Positions 1 to 9,926 of a stretch of DNA of 64,000 nt are shown in pieces; positions within the stretch are counted from its first letter, which is position 1, and every line of letters starts with the position of its first letter. Source of the stretch: Acholoe squamosa (lineage: Eukaryota; Annelida; Polychaeta; Phyllodocida; Polynoidae); NCBI GenBank assembly GCA_949317995.1, contig OX439038.1, positions 3,118,001 through 3,182,000 on the forward strand, written 5' to 3'. The position numbers and the translations under genes are program-made. Under the pieces are notes generated by a model, which did not search any database, was not told the DNA's origin, and worked only from the letters and a program-made list of their open reading frames with translations.

Positions 1-258
1 TCTCGGTGTTATTTTCCCAAACCAAAATCCGAGACGGAGCAGCGTACGGCCCAACGACCGTCCGCTGGCGCCGCCAGGTGTGTAGCATTGGAATTAACAT
101 AGAGTCCTTGGATACGGCCTCCCGCCTAGCTCCAAACCTAAACCTTCGCTTCTGTATGGTACCCCTAAGTGTCGACTTAACCAATTTTTAGCACCATGAG
201 TTAATCTTGGTATTTTTGTGGACCTGATTGTGAACCATACAACCTGACACAGTCTCTA

Positions 259-936
259 ATGCCTTGTTTTCTCTGCTCTATGTTGTTTTCTGACAGGTCA
301 ACGCGGGAGGACTGGGATCCAGACAACACCGACCAAGACGGCCCTGAAAGGCCAAACACCTCCCCAGCCAGAAAACACCCGGGTCAAACAACCAGTGACC
401 CCCGAAACTCAAAAAGAGCGAACCCCAATAGCAGCAGCGGAAATACACGCAACAGAAGGGCCGACACCCCCATCCCAGAGGCCAGCTACAACTGGAGGAG
501 CAACCCCCGCACCCCAGCAAGGCCAAAATGCCTAATAGCAGGGTGCAGACTGTGCTCCAGCACCCCTGAGGGTTTTGTCTGCCCCTGCTCCCACACAGGC
601 ATCAGGTTCAGACCCCTAGTATCCCAGAGACACTACACCACCACCACCTTCACCAATAGCACCTCAAACCTAGATCACCAGGACAACAAAAATGACAATA
701 GCTCCGAGTCTGAAGACTCTGACTCTTCAACCTCTACTTCTGCCGAACCAGGCAACCTGGCCTCGGTGGAAGAGGATCTTAGAGACATAGATTTAGACCC
801 CAGCACTCCTATTAAAAGAGCTGCACTCAGAAGGAAGTGGGCAAGAGGCAGATTCTACATAAGAACCCCCAGACCCCACCCTAACCTACCCCCCTCCAGT
901 GTCAGTGCTGGAGACAGTAAACCATGGAAACATTAA
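259..936 (+). CDS. Hypothetical Ser/Pro/Thr-rich protein, partial
   Basis: A 225-codon ORF whose product I do not recognise. The N-terminal two thirds is rich in Pro, Ser, Thr, Asn and Arg and looks disordered. A Cys-containing patch sits at about residues 90-110. An acidic Ser-rich stretch (SSESEDSDSSTSTS) lies at about 147-160, and a basic segment follows near residues 187-195 (KRAALRRKWARG). There is no signal peptide, membrane helix or zinc knuckle. A pyrimidine-rich run ending in TGACAG at about 290-295 resembles a splice acceptor, so the upstream ATG may not be the true start. Given the polypurine tract and LTR 1.3 kb downstream, it may be an accessory or 3' ORF of an LTR element; a last exon of a host gene is the alternative. 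Confidence 0.35.
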   Translation: MPCFLCSMLFSDRSTREDWDPDNTDQDGPERPNTSPARKHPGQTTSDPRNSKRANPNSSSGNTRNRRADTPIPEASYNWRSNPRTPARPKCLIAGCRLCSSTPEGFVCPCSHTGIRFRPLVSQRHYTTTTFTNSTSNLDHQDNKNDNSSESEDSDSSTSTSAEPGNLASVEEDLRDIDLDPSTPIKRAALRRKWARGRFYIRTPRPHPNLPPSSVSAGDSKPWKH

Positions 937-2251
937 TATTCAGAAAGTCATGTAAACCCCTCCGAATTCAATTACAAATCAGTGTTATTCTTACCTTCCT
1001 TCCATATTTATCGATTGTAGGGACACAATTTAAAACGCCCCCCCCCCCAAGAACCACAGTACCGCTTTCATTTGTATGTGACCTTTAATTCGATCTGCAA
1101 GGTTTACACGATTTCTCCACGATTGTAAAAATAAAACCAAACTCATATTGTACCATCTCAACCAATAAACCACCATACATTTACTTGTAAAAACTCTGTG
1201 TAAGCTTAGAGTTGACCTGGCTGGCAGATCAACCCTAGCTTTCAGGTGCCACAGAGCCCCCCATCCCTCTTTTCAAGCCCAACCATGTCATTGTATTTAT
1301 GGGTTTTAGCCTCAGTAGAAAACCATGTGTGAAAAATGTTTTGAAATATTTATTGTCTCAAGAAGTTGAACATCCAGAGCCTGTAATTTCCACTACTAAA
1401 ATTCTACAAAATGCCACCTCGGCAAGCCTTTCAACCCCAAAAGTAACAAGTGACAACTACCTCGGGCCAAATGCCCCCTTTTCCAAAAATCCAAAATTTT
1501 TTTTTTTAGAAATTTCACATTTTCACCAACCTCTCGGCTCTGGGTGAACAGTTTCTCCTTGCATGCAAGTTTGTGTTTTCAATTATTTTATGTACAAGCT
1601 AGTCCAAAAGAGATCTTCGGTCACATCTCACTGTATGTCACTGATGATCGTCACCTCGCCCATATATGTAGCTTAGCAGTGATACCACTACTGCCCAGCT
1701 CAATCATTAACTTATTTGTTAAAACCTTGTATGTAAGGACAGCATGTACATATTTTCACCTTATTTAAAACCTTATTTAAACAATCTGTGCTTTTTATAC
1801 CGCTGATGTATTTGTAATTTTATACCGTATATTTTTATACTGGATATAGAAAATGTATTTTGACAATGTATGATGCACAAGACAGACCTAGTCATGCCCC
1901 TACTACCCTGCTCAGCCAGAGCAGTCTTAGTACCCTTAGCATCTATTTTTGTAGTGTTCAAGCCAGATTATTTTGAATTAGTTCATAGAGTTTGCCTCAA
2001 TTGAGAGGATGCAAGTTCAAGTAGTTTTAGCTAAGAAAAATATCAGTTGTTATCCAAACTCCTATGTTTTGTACCAACTACTACCGGTAGAACCAAATAT
2101 TGTACCCCTTTTCCACAAGAAACTTGGTAATATCAATTTTTACCCAGCGCTGAACATCCTTTCAGCCCCTATTTCACATTTTATACTTGAGCACGTCAAT
2201 GGACTTGATATAGACTCTCATTCCTTATAATTATACTCCCTTTAACCTCAT

Positions 2252-2268
2252 GCAGAGATGAGTGGGAA
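2252..2268 (+). other. Polypurine tract before the 3' LTR
   Basis: GCAGAGATGAGTGGGAA, almost all purines, stands immediately before the TG dinucleotide that opens the LTR-like sequence. This is where plus-strand DNA priming occurs in LTR retroelements. Confidence 0.5.
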
Positions 2269-2843
2269 TGTGGGGATATGTCAATGGACTATTCTATGTA
2301 TTAAAATTATGAACGACATACTCAAACCAAACTGGCCAAGCTACCCCCTAGTTCAAACCAAGGTCAACCTATTTTTAGCTTAGCAGGGTGAAGAGTTCAC
2401 ACCTGCCCTCCTCCAGTGGGAAATCCCCAGGCTCCCTCCTGTGGATCCCCCACTGGAGAACTCAACTATTTTTAGATTCACCTAGCCAATAGGAGCAGCT
2501 CACCCCTCCTACCACAGATTGGGACTGAGCAGAACCACCGACTCAGCATATTTGAGTCGCTCCCTATACTAAAAATAGAAAGTACAGAAATAGACACGAC
2601 GTCATCTGGGCTTGCTCCTGACTATATAACCTAGTCAGGATCAAGCCTCAGCATCTTATTCTTCTCCAACCTAGACCCTACGACACTCAGGTGCCTTGGC
2701 TTAGGATATAGCTCGGTCAGACTGGCGAGTACTATATTGTACACTGTATCAGTTACTCATCATGCCAATCTTACAATAAAGCTGGATCATCAACTGAATT
2801 GTCTGGACTCCTGTTACCTCACTTCATGACATGTAACGAGACA
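2269..2843 (+). mobile_element. LTR (3' LTR) of a retroelement
   Basis: The segment begins TGTGGGG after a polypurine tract and can end at GAGACA, giving TG...CA termini over about 575 bp. It contains a TATA box (TATATAA, 2623-2629) and, about 150 bp further on, a poly(A) signal (AATAAA, 2775-2780) followed by a T/G-rich stretch. That is the U3-R-U5 order. U3 holds a 10-bp inverted repeat (CTCCAGTGGG / CCCACTGGAG). The exact 3' border is uncertain, since CA also occurs at 2831 and 2849. No second LTR or primer-binding site is in the window, so Ty3/Gypsy, BEL/Pao and retrovirus-like types cannot be separated. Confidence 0.6.
2411..2458. repeat. Inverted repeat in the LTR U3
   Basis: CTCCAGTGGG at 2411-2420 is the exact reverse complement of CCCACTGGAG at 2449-2458, with a 28-nt spacer. 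It may form a hairpin or be a symmetric protein-binding site upstream of the TATA box. Confidence 0.6.
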
Positions 2844-4472
2844 TTGACAATACTCAATAATCATTATTTTAGAGCAGTATATTATGCCTATTCTGCTGCC
2901 CCAGGACATAGGGCCAGCAGTTAAGGCTCAAATATTCCCAAGTGTGCGTAGATTTAAACTGGAAACAGAAATGCAACATACCACATGTTTATTGCATCCA
3001 TAACAGGATCAAATCCAATTTCTAATAGAATTCAGAAGGACAGTAAATGAGGCAGAGTATAGAACCATGGGGGAGAAGCATGTCAATGACTTGCAGATGG
3101 GTAAATCTATAGAGGTAATGGTACTTTTGAATCGGTTGGGAAACCCTAATAGCAGTCTAGCAGTAAGACATCCCCCTGAGGCACATGTGTAGACCTGCTT
3201 CAACTTTCAATAAAAACAACTTGTTTTCCAACTAATAGAGTAATATAAAGAAAATTTAAATGGCCCATAATAAGTTTAGATGTTGAAGTCTACAACCCTG
3301 ATGCTAATGCATAAAGGAGAAGGAGAGCCTCAACTTAAATTAATTTTTGATGAAGAGGTAAAGGCACCAGTTCACCTTGATAACTGTGGATCAGTCATTC
3401 ATATTCAGTGTGATAGGCGTAAATGTAAGGGTCCATAGAGGTCTGACCTTTTCCCTATTAGTGGAGGGCATTGGGCCCCCGATCTGCTATCCCTTTTTTT
3501 CTCTGGGACAGTTGGGTCTTAGATTCCATGCTTCTTTACAGTCTTAGTCAGTTCTTGGGATGCCAATTAAGTAGAACAGCTGACTTATATCCATTAAATG
3601 GCCAGTACCAGCTTCCTGACAACTCAGTACCACTGCTTTGAATATGTCATGTCATGTCCATACTCTAGCCCTCATCAAAATACAAACCGATAAGTCTTTG
3701 GCCATGCAGGACTGAATGGCCTTCAAGGTGAAAAACATGGTAATAAGGATATTGAGTAAACCTTTACATTCTAGCAGTTCGTGTTTGTTTAATCCTGATG
3801 ATAATCTGATTTAAGAAGCTATTGATAGCCATGAGAAGTGCAGCCATAGCAAAACAAGGCTGCCCAGCCTACTATCACCAGTGAGGTGTGAATGTCCATA
3901 TGTAGATGTCTTCATGTTCTTCAGTTCTTTCCTTTGGGGTACAGGCCAGACATCTATAGCTAAGCTTTATGGCAGCTGTCGCACTATACAATGTTTTGCA
4001 TAAGATCAGTTATAGTAGATATCTATTTAGTCTTGAGGAAACACCTGGCTGCCTCACCAAATCATAAGTCTCTGTTTCTGCTTGTTCCAAAGGCTATCAA
4101 ATTTGAATCCTATTAGTATGAACTGTAAGTAATCAACTCAAATATTTGCTGAAATGAATATTATTGAGTTAGCATGTGGGACATCCAGCATATAACAATC
4201 CCTTTATGAGCGGCATGTCATCAACTAGAACTTGAAACTTTCCGTTTCTTATTTATGCCCAGTACATACAGAGTCATGGTCCATGTTATTGCAGATAACA
4301 TAGGACATGAGGTTAAGAGAGAGCTCACCCTCATGAATATCAACGAGCATGCATTTGGTTTGATATTGCTATAGGCTTCAGAAACCATCTAACAGACTGA
4401 CCAGGATCATAAGGAACCTCTCTGCACCTTTATAAGTTTGTCTCATATCATTCCTGTATTGTTGATTTCACT
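2844..4472. other. No feature recognised
   Basis: AT-rich DNA with only short, unconvincing ORFs (64 codons at most). No tRNA, TIR, tandem array or known transposon motif was seen. Confidence 0.4.
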
Positions 4473-4496
4473 GTAGAGGTTGGCGGAAAACATCCT

Positions 4497-4567
4497 GGAG
4501 AAACCGGGAGTCGAACCCGGGACCCTCCAACCTGCAGGCGGAAGCTCTACCGCTGAGCTACTTCCCC
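4497..4567 (-). tRNA. tRNA-Cys(GCA)-like module of a repeat
   Basis: Reading the minus strand, a 71-nt cloverleaf can be drawn: acceptor GGGGAAG/TTTCTCC, D arm GCTC/GAGC, anticodon loop CTGCAGG with anticodon GCA, and T arm CCGGG/CCCGG with loop TTCGACT. The anticodon stem has one mismatch and a G-T pair. Because the same module occurs four times in the window within larger repeats, it is best read as the pol III promoter part of a mobile element, not a dedicated tRNA gene. Confidence 0.65.
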
Positions 4568-5083
4568 GTCTGACATTCTCTACCTTCCATCTACATCTGG
4601 ATCGGTATAATACACACGTAGGGGGGGGAGCTACCACCGGATGCCAGCCCCCCAGGGCTGGGATCTCCAGAAACGGGGCTGCTGGCCTTACGGCAGAGCT
4701 GGCCCCTACACTCCTCCCTACCTACAGGGGGGTAGCTTATACCGGCTGACCAGCCCCTGAGGGCTGGTGCAACCGGAACGGGGACAGATGGCATACCGCC
4801 ATGGACTCACAGCCAGAGCTGGCCCCTACACTCCTCCCAACCAGCTTCAACCATGGCCAACCAGCACCAAGCATTCCTCCCAACCAGATCGGTTGGGCTT
4901 TATCAAGCAGTGTGAGGCACTCCTGACTTCCCAGTTGACCTACCAGTACACAGTACTGCCAGGGTCGAAGCGTATCTGTATTATACCGTTCCAGGCACCT
5001 ACACCGAGTTCTCGTAGTCCCCCCTTGCAGGGCAGGACCAACTCGGTTTCTCCACCAGTGTAGAGGTTGGCAGAAAACATCCT

Positions 5084-5154
5084 GGAGAAACCGGGAGTCG
5101 AACCCGGGACCCTCCAACCTGCAGGCGGAAGCTGTACCGCTGAGCTACTTCCCG
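5084..5154 (-). tRNA. tRNA-Cys(GCA)-like module, second unit
   Basis: Same fold as the 4497-4567 copy, with substitutions in the acceptor stem (5' side CGGGAAG) and the D arm (GCTGTACCGC on the plus strand), which weaken pairing. The T arm and the GCA anticodon are kept. It is part of the second tandem unit of the composite element. Confidence 0.6.
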
Positions 5155-5416
5155 GTCTGACATTCTCTACCTTTCGTCTACATCTGGATCGGTATAATAC
5201 ACACGTAGGGGGGGCGCGCTACCACCGGATGCCAGCCCCCAGGGGCTGGGATCTCCAGAAACAGGGCTGCTGGCCGTAAGGCAGAGCTGGCCCCTACACT
5301 CCTCCCTACCTACAGGGGGTAGCTTATACCGGCTGACCAGCCCCTGAGGGCTGGTGCAACCGGAACGGGGACAGATGGCATACCGCCATGGACTCACAGC
5401 CAGAGCTGGCCCCTAC

Positions 5417-7630
5417 ATTACCATATTCAAAGTCAATAGCTCTTATATATGCTCTCGAATTTACATTTTCATGAATGTTAATGGGTATAAATATGGAACT
5501 TGCAACATTTATCTATCCCATCATGGCCAACATATCCAAAGCTACAATTTGACTTGATTATTATGGAAGTTATGGCAAAAATTGTATTTTCCCCGAGATG
5601 CCAGAATTATTTGATATCTTTTGAAATCAACCTAAGACATACATTGCAAATAACTTTAAAATCTAAAAAACATTTTTCCCTATTCCAACATACACTAGGG
5701 ATCAGTCTAGTCCCAAAAATTAGTACTTAAGCTTATTCTTAAGTCAATTTATCAATTGTTTAAAAAAGATATCATGAAATATTTCAAATAAAATTGAACA
5801 TATTCATTAATATTTAATACATCAAATAAGATGATCAAAAATCAGACATTTAGGTTGAAGGACAATCAATAAGCTTTGATTTGGTTCTAGTTGACCCTTC
5901 TCCCTAAATTATTTAGGGAGCAGTGACCAATCAAGTGATTGCTGGGTGATAATTAAAAAAAATTATAGGTCTAAGCACATAATACATCCTCACGGTCACA
6001 CCCGCCTATGAATCAAGTGCAGACAGGTGAATTTGTATAGCTGATATACTTGTCCATCAGGAAAAAGGTCTCTCACAAAATCCCCAGGGGGGTGCAGGGC
6101 CCATGGACTATTTGTACGCCCTAAGAATGAATGATGATCCCTAGATCATGGTGTGTACTAAGAACCTAGCACACTGCTTGTCTTCAAACTTCCGCCACTT
6201 ACTTTTTCCAATAGCCTCATCATCATTAACATCTACCCTTGTTCTGATCCAAGCCAGTACATGTAGTCCCTACCATGTTTGTGACTACCTCTCTAGAAAA
6301 TATCTGTTGAATCTACCAGGAATCCTTGTAAAACTGAACAGTGAAACTCTGCTATTGCATTGCACTGAACGAGTGTAGTTCTAAAAATGAAGCCCCAGGT
6401 GGCAGTACAATTGTACAAGGATTCTCAGTGAAAACAATGATGGATCTCTGCAATTTCTGGAAAAGGATTCTGTGTTTATTTTGTCCTTCTCTTCCTTTTG
6501 GAGTGTAGTAAGAGTCTGATACCTAAAAGGGCACGCAATTAAAGGGAAGGAATCACCTCCGTACAGTGACTTACTTAACCCATTCAACCATGTAAAGCTT
6601 ACAAATGGAGGCAGATAACACAACGGTGCATTCAAAGTGTCTTTAAGGGATTATTGACTGCGATGTACATTCTGCTCATTGCTACATCAAAGTATATTGC
6701 TATTCTTGGTGTTACAGTGTGCCCTACCTAAAGGAAGAAAGCCTCATTGGGATGAGAAGAGGAAAGAAAACATACTTTGATTTCTGGCCTCTGGAAGGCC
6801 ATATTTTCAAAGCCAGCTTGATGAAGTTGACTGCAGTTAAAAATTTCTCAGCTAATGACACAACGACATAGGCTATGAAGTGGTATAGCAACATGCCATC
6901 GCATGGTCGAGCAGCCTAAGACTTATTCCTCAACACATCACTCAGCTCCTGCCATCCTGATCTCTTATCATCAAAATTCACTCTCCATCAAGATCAGCAC
7001 GATGAATTTTCTCTACTTAATTGCTCAAAGGTCAGGAAATTTTTTAAAGCCTCCGCCAGATGTTTGATGGTGATTGATGACCATCCTTAAAAAACGACTA
7101 GAGTTATGAGGCAGACAAACCAAATCTAACAAAAAGAGCTCGAATGGAAAAAGAAACGAAGGATTAAATCAGGCAGAATCATTGACCCTCAGAGCGAAAA
7201 CCAATTGTTGTCCACAGAAGAACAAGTTTTCCTTCCATTCAGGAAAATGATGCCTTTGACCAAATAAGATCATATAACCCATCAAGGTAAAGGGACGTAA
7301 AAGGATACCAAGGAATACAAGGGAAATAAAAGAACACTAAGGATGACAAGAATCAAGAACAAACACACACTAGAGGTGGTAAGTAGGGATGGTATTGATG
7401 AGCCTTGGGTGTTTAGGCCTGAGGACCTTCTCACACAAAGTGCTTTTTATGAGCAAGCAAGCAACGTGTGAATGTTTGACCCTTGTTCTCCAAACTCTCT
7501 ACTTTTATGTTGTGTTGGTTGTCACATCGGTGTCATTTGAATCACACCATTACTAGAATGGCCCATGGTCTGCACGTCATAAATTATATAGCAAAGGCAA
7601 TGTTTGAAATGAACTCTTTAAAGGCCTCAA
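5417..7630. other. Mostly unassigned DNA with one degenerate repeat
   Basis: No gene recognised. About 6290-6500 resembles 29055-29260 and parts of 40200-40870: shared runs include CTACCAGGAATCCTTGTAAA-like text, then a GCAGT..GTACAAGG-like block, then AATGATGGATCTCTG. It is therefore a dispersed repeat of unknown type ('S'). Confidence 0.4.
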
Positions 7631-7950
7631 TGGGCATGATACATTGATGCATCATGCCCATTGGTGGGCATGATGCATTAATGCATCATGCCCATTGGTA
7701 GGCCTGATGCATTGATGCATCATGCCCATTGGTAGGCGTGATGCATTGATGCATCATGCCTATTGGTAGGCGTGATGCATTAATGCATCATGCCCATTGG
7801 TAGGCGTGATGCATTAATGCATCATGCCCATTGGTAGGCGTGATGCATTAATGCATCATGCCCATTAGTAGGCGTGATGCATTAATGCATCAGCCCCACC
7901 AATGGGCATGATGCATTCATGCATCATGCCCATTGGTTAGCATGATGCAT
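7631..7950. repeat. 34-bp palindromic satellite, about 9 units
   Basis: A tandem array with a 34-bp unit built around the palindrome GATGCATTAATGCATC followed by ATGCCCATTGGTAGGC. Units vary by point changes (GATGCATTGATGCATC, GGCCTG, GGCGTG), and the last ones are partly inverted and degenerate. Every unit can self-pair. Related single units occur at about 36360, 42150 and 52930, so the array may have arisen from the core of a dispersed element. Confidence 0.9.
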
Positions 7951-9524
7951 AAAGGTAGCCATGGTCAGTTACTCAACACAGCTAAATTCCTGCATAATGC
8001 TGACCCTACGTTAAAATAATCAATCCCATCTCTCTCCATGGCTGTTTACTCAGCAGTACCGATGAAGTATACTGTTACCTTACCCGGTTAGTAGCACGGT
8101 CCACTTCAAACCTACCAGAATGACACCACCTGTGGTCTGGCTGTCATAAATGGTACTGTTCTGATGGCTGTTGCTAAACCCTTGGAAGTCACTTCTGTCA
8201 GAGGTGTACTTCCAAAATCGGAAGGCACTCATCTTTGGTAGTCTCTTCTCTATTGCATTGCCAAATGGCACTTCCCAACAGAAGTGGTCGAGAAGTGGTC
8301 CGGAAGTAGTTACTAACAACCCCTCAACTGGAAGTTGCTTCCTACACTCTGTCGCATAAGTATGTAGGTGTGGGCAGTCTGGGAAGAACTCAGGTGTGAC
8401 CACTTTTTGCAACACAGTTCGATTTGTGGGAAAGTGACTACTTCTGGACTATGGTGTTGGAAGTGATACTGAGTTGTTAAGTAGAGGAGGGACGTGGAAA
8501 GTGAGGTACCTACCCTGGAAAGCAACTACTCAATCTTTTCGCAACAGCCTCCTGAACTAACCAAGTGCAAATGGCAATTTGGAAGGTATTCTTCTGGTCG
8601 CTTATTGCCATTTCTCACTTTCAAATGGCAACAGACAGGATAATGGACCAAACTTGTTTACTCCGACAGATTCCTCTATCAAAGCTGAACCATCAGAATG
8701 ACCCTTAACGTTTCACATGAACAATCAGGATGATGAGGAAAACAAGTTTAATATGCCAATTATTTATGGTAACAGGTTTATTTGATAAGGATTTTGTATT
8801 ATGGTGGAATGATGTAACTTGTTCAACTGGAGTGAAACTGGAATGAAACTTTCAGAACGATACTAGTTTTAGTTTGTCTAATCACAGTGGAAGGTATCAG
8901 CTAATTCTATTTATTTCACTGACATTCACATGAAGAAAAAGGTGAGGGGGGCAATCCAATTGATTTTGAATCACAATTTAAAAGGAAATGCCACTTTCTT
9001 GCCAAATTAATTGATTATCATGAAAATATGCAGAGCTTATTGTGAAGCACCATCAGCAAATTTGGCAGGGACGACACATTGCATATGAGGGGGATAATAG
9101 TGTTATCCATGAATGCCGTCAGAGCGGCACCTTGGACAAAGTGGCCTTTAATGAAGAAAAGACTTGTAAATAATTCCTCTGATGCTCTCTCTCCTCCTGC
9201 CTACCCTAAGGCTGTGTCTGTGATTACCATCCAGTCTCCCTGACAAAATTATAAGGCACAGTTCACTTTATTGGTACCACAGGAAATCTGACAGATTGAC
9301 CTGCTACTTTTCTGTCACTAAGTGGCAGAGTTATTTTGATGTCTGCCCGGATCTCATTTGAGGAATTCAGATATCTAGGTCCTAGAAGAGGACTTATTGA
9401 AGGAATTAGTGTCTATCGTTGGTGTAAAAGGCTTAGTTCTATGATATGTTGTATACACATTGCCTCATTTTACTTCGTTTGATATTCTGGCTCGTAGACA
9501 TGTCACACTTGCAGCTCACCATAA
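7951..9524. other. No feature recognised
   Basis: The region 8050-8500 has several GGAAGTG/CACTTCC motifs on both strands and overlapping short ORFs (a 111-codon minus-strand ORF is the longest). I see no domain or repeat relationship that supports a gene. Confidence 0.35.
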
Positions 9525-9926
9525 TCAATATCCAAAAGTTACATTTCTCTCTGCAGCAGAGTTCCTAATTTGTAGATTTATAGACCATCTAGGGTCAATT
9601 GTTGCTCCTGCCATTTTATCAAAATTGCTGTGAGATCCATCAGCTGGCCAGGAGGTCTGTTTAGCAAGTACTACCCATCTTCCTCCTGATTCCATCCACC
9701 TACCATCCTCACCTGAGGCTGTTGCAGCAGTTCCAACCGACTGGCCTGTATAATCACACAGGACATAATTGGTTTTACTACCCCTGTACTGCGCTATAAG
9801 ACTTTGGGTTACCTTATCTGCTCCATTATGATGTACAATCATTATCAGCGCCTTATAGAGGGAGTAGCTCTGGTAAAATACTAATGCACCCAATTGACAA
9901 TCATGAGTCTGGATTACAGGTTACCT
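9525..9926 (-). pseudogene. Coding-like segment, distant member of the R repeat family
   Basis: A minus-strand frame stays open for about 130 codons. Its C-terminal half contains RWVVLAKQTSWPADG and ends INLQIRNSAAERNVTFGY. The W-P-A-D motif and surrounding spacing resemble the G-Y-L-G-P-A-D-W motif of the shorter R-family segments elsewhere in the window. The closing pattern (hydrophobic-x-hydrophobic, then R-N-V-T-F-x-Y) is reminiscent of the F strand of an immunoglobulin fold, but no clear disulphide pair is visible. An AG acceptor-like site (ATCCAG) lies just upstream of the frame. It may be one exon of a host gene family or a decayed duplicate; function is unknown. Confidence 0.3.

Larger units (their letters stand above)
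1..2268 (+). mobile_element. Probable 3' internal region of an LTR retroelement
   Basis: This stretch lies directly 5' of a polypurine tract and an LTR-like sequence, so it is inferred to be the 3' part of the element's internal region; any gag and pol genes would lie upstream of the window. Only one longer ORF (259-936) is present. Positions 937-2268 hold no ORF above about 80 codons, a C-rich run near 1040 and several AATAAA-like motifs. It could instead be host sequence if the LTR is solo, because nothing in it matches a recognised retroelement domain. Confidence 0.4.
4473..5416 (-). mobile_element. Tandem composite tRNA-Cys-bearing element, two units
   Basis: Two head-to-tail units (4473-5060 and 5061-5416) begin with GTAGAGGTTGGC and contain blocks ending in GGCCCCTAC. 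Each carries, on the minus strand, a tRNA-Cys-like module followed by a GC-rich module with a CCAGCCCC...GGGGCTGG-type hairpin. Unit 1 also holds a second hairpin module and a roughly 200-bp spacer (about 4840-5060) that is found, in the other orientation, in the 16265-16797 element. The termini GTAGRGG...CCYCTAC form short TIRs. Seven-base flanks (TTTCACT / ATTACCA) do not match, so no target duplication is evident. The mosaic layout suggests module exchange between family members. Confidence 0.7.

Noticed and set aside
7631..7950. CRISPR-like array
   Set aside because: Units are contiguous and palindromic with no unique spacers, and the genome is eukaryotic.
8080..8415. 111-codon minus-strand ORF
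   Set aside because: Overlaps other frames of equal quality and is rich in CACTTCC repeats; no domain seen.
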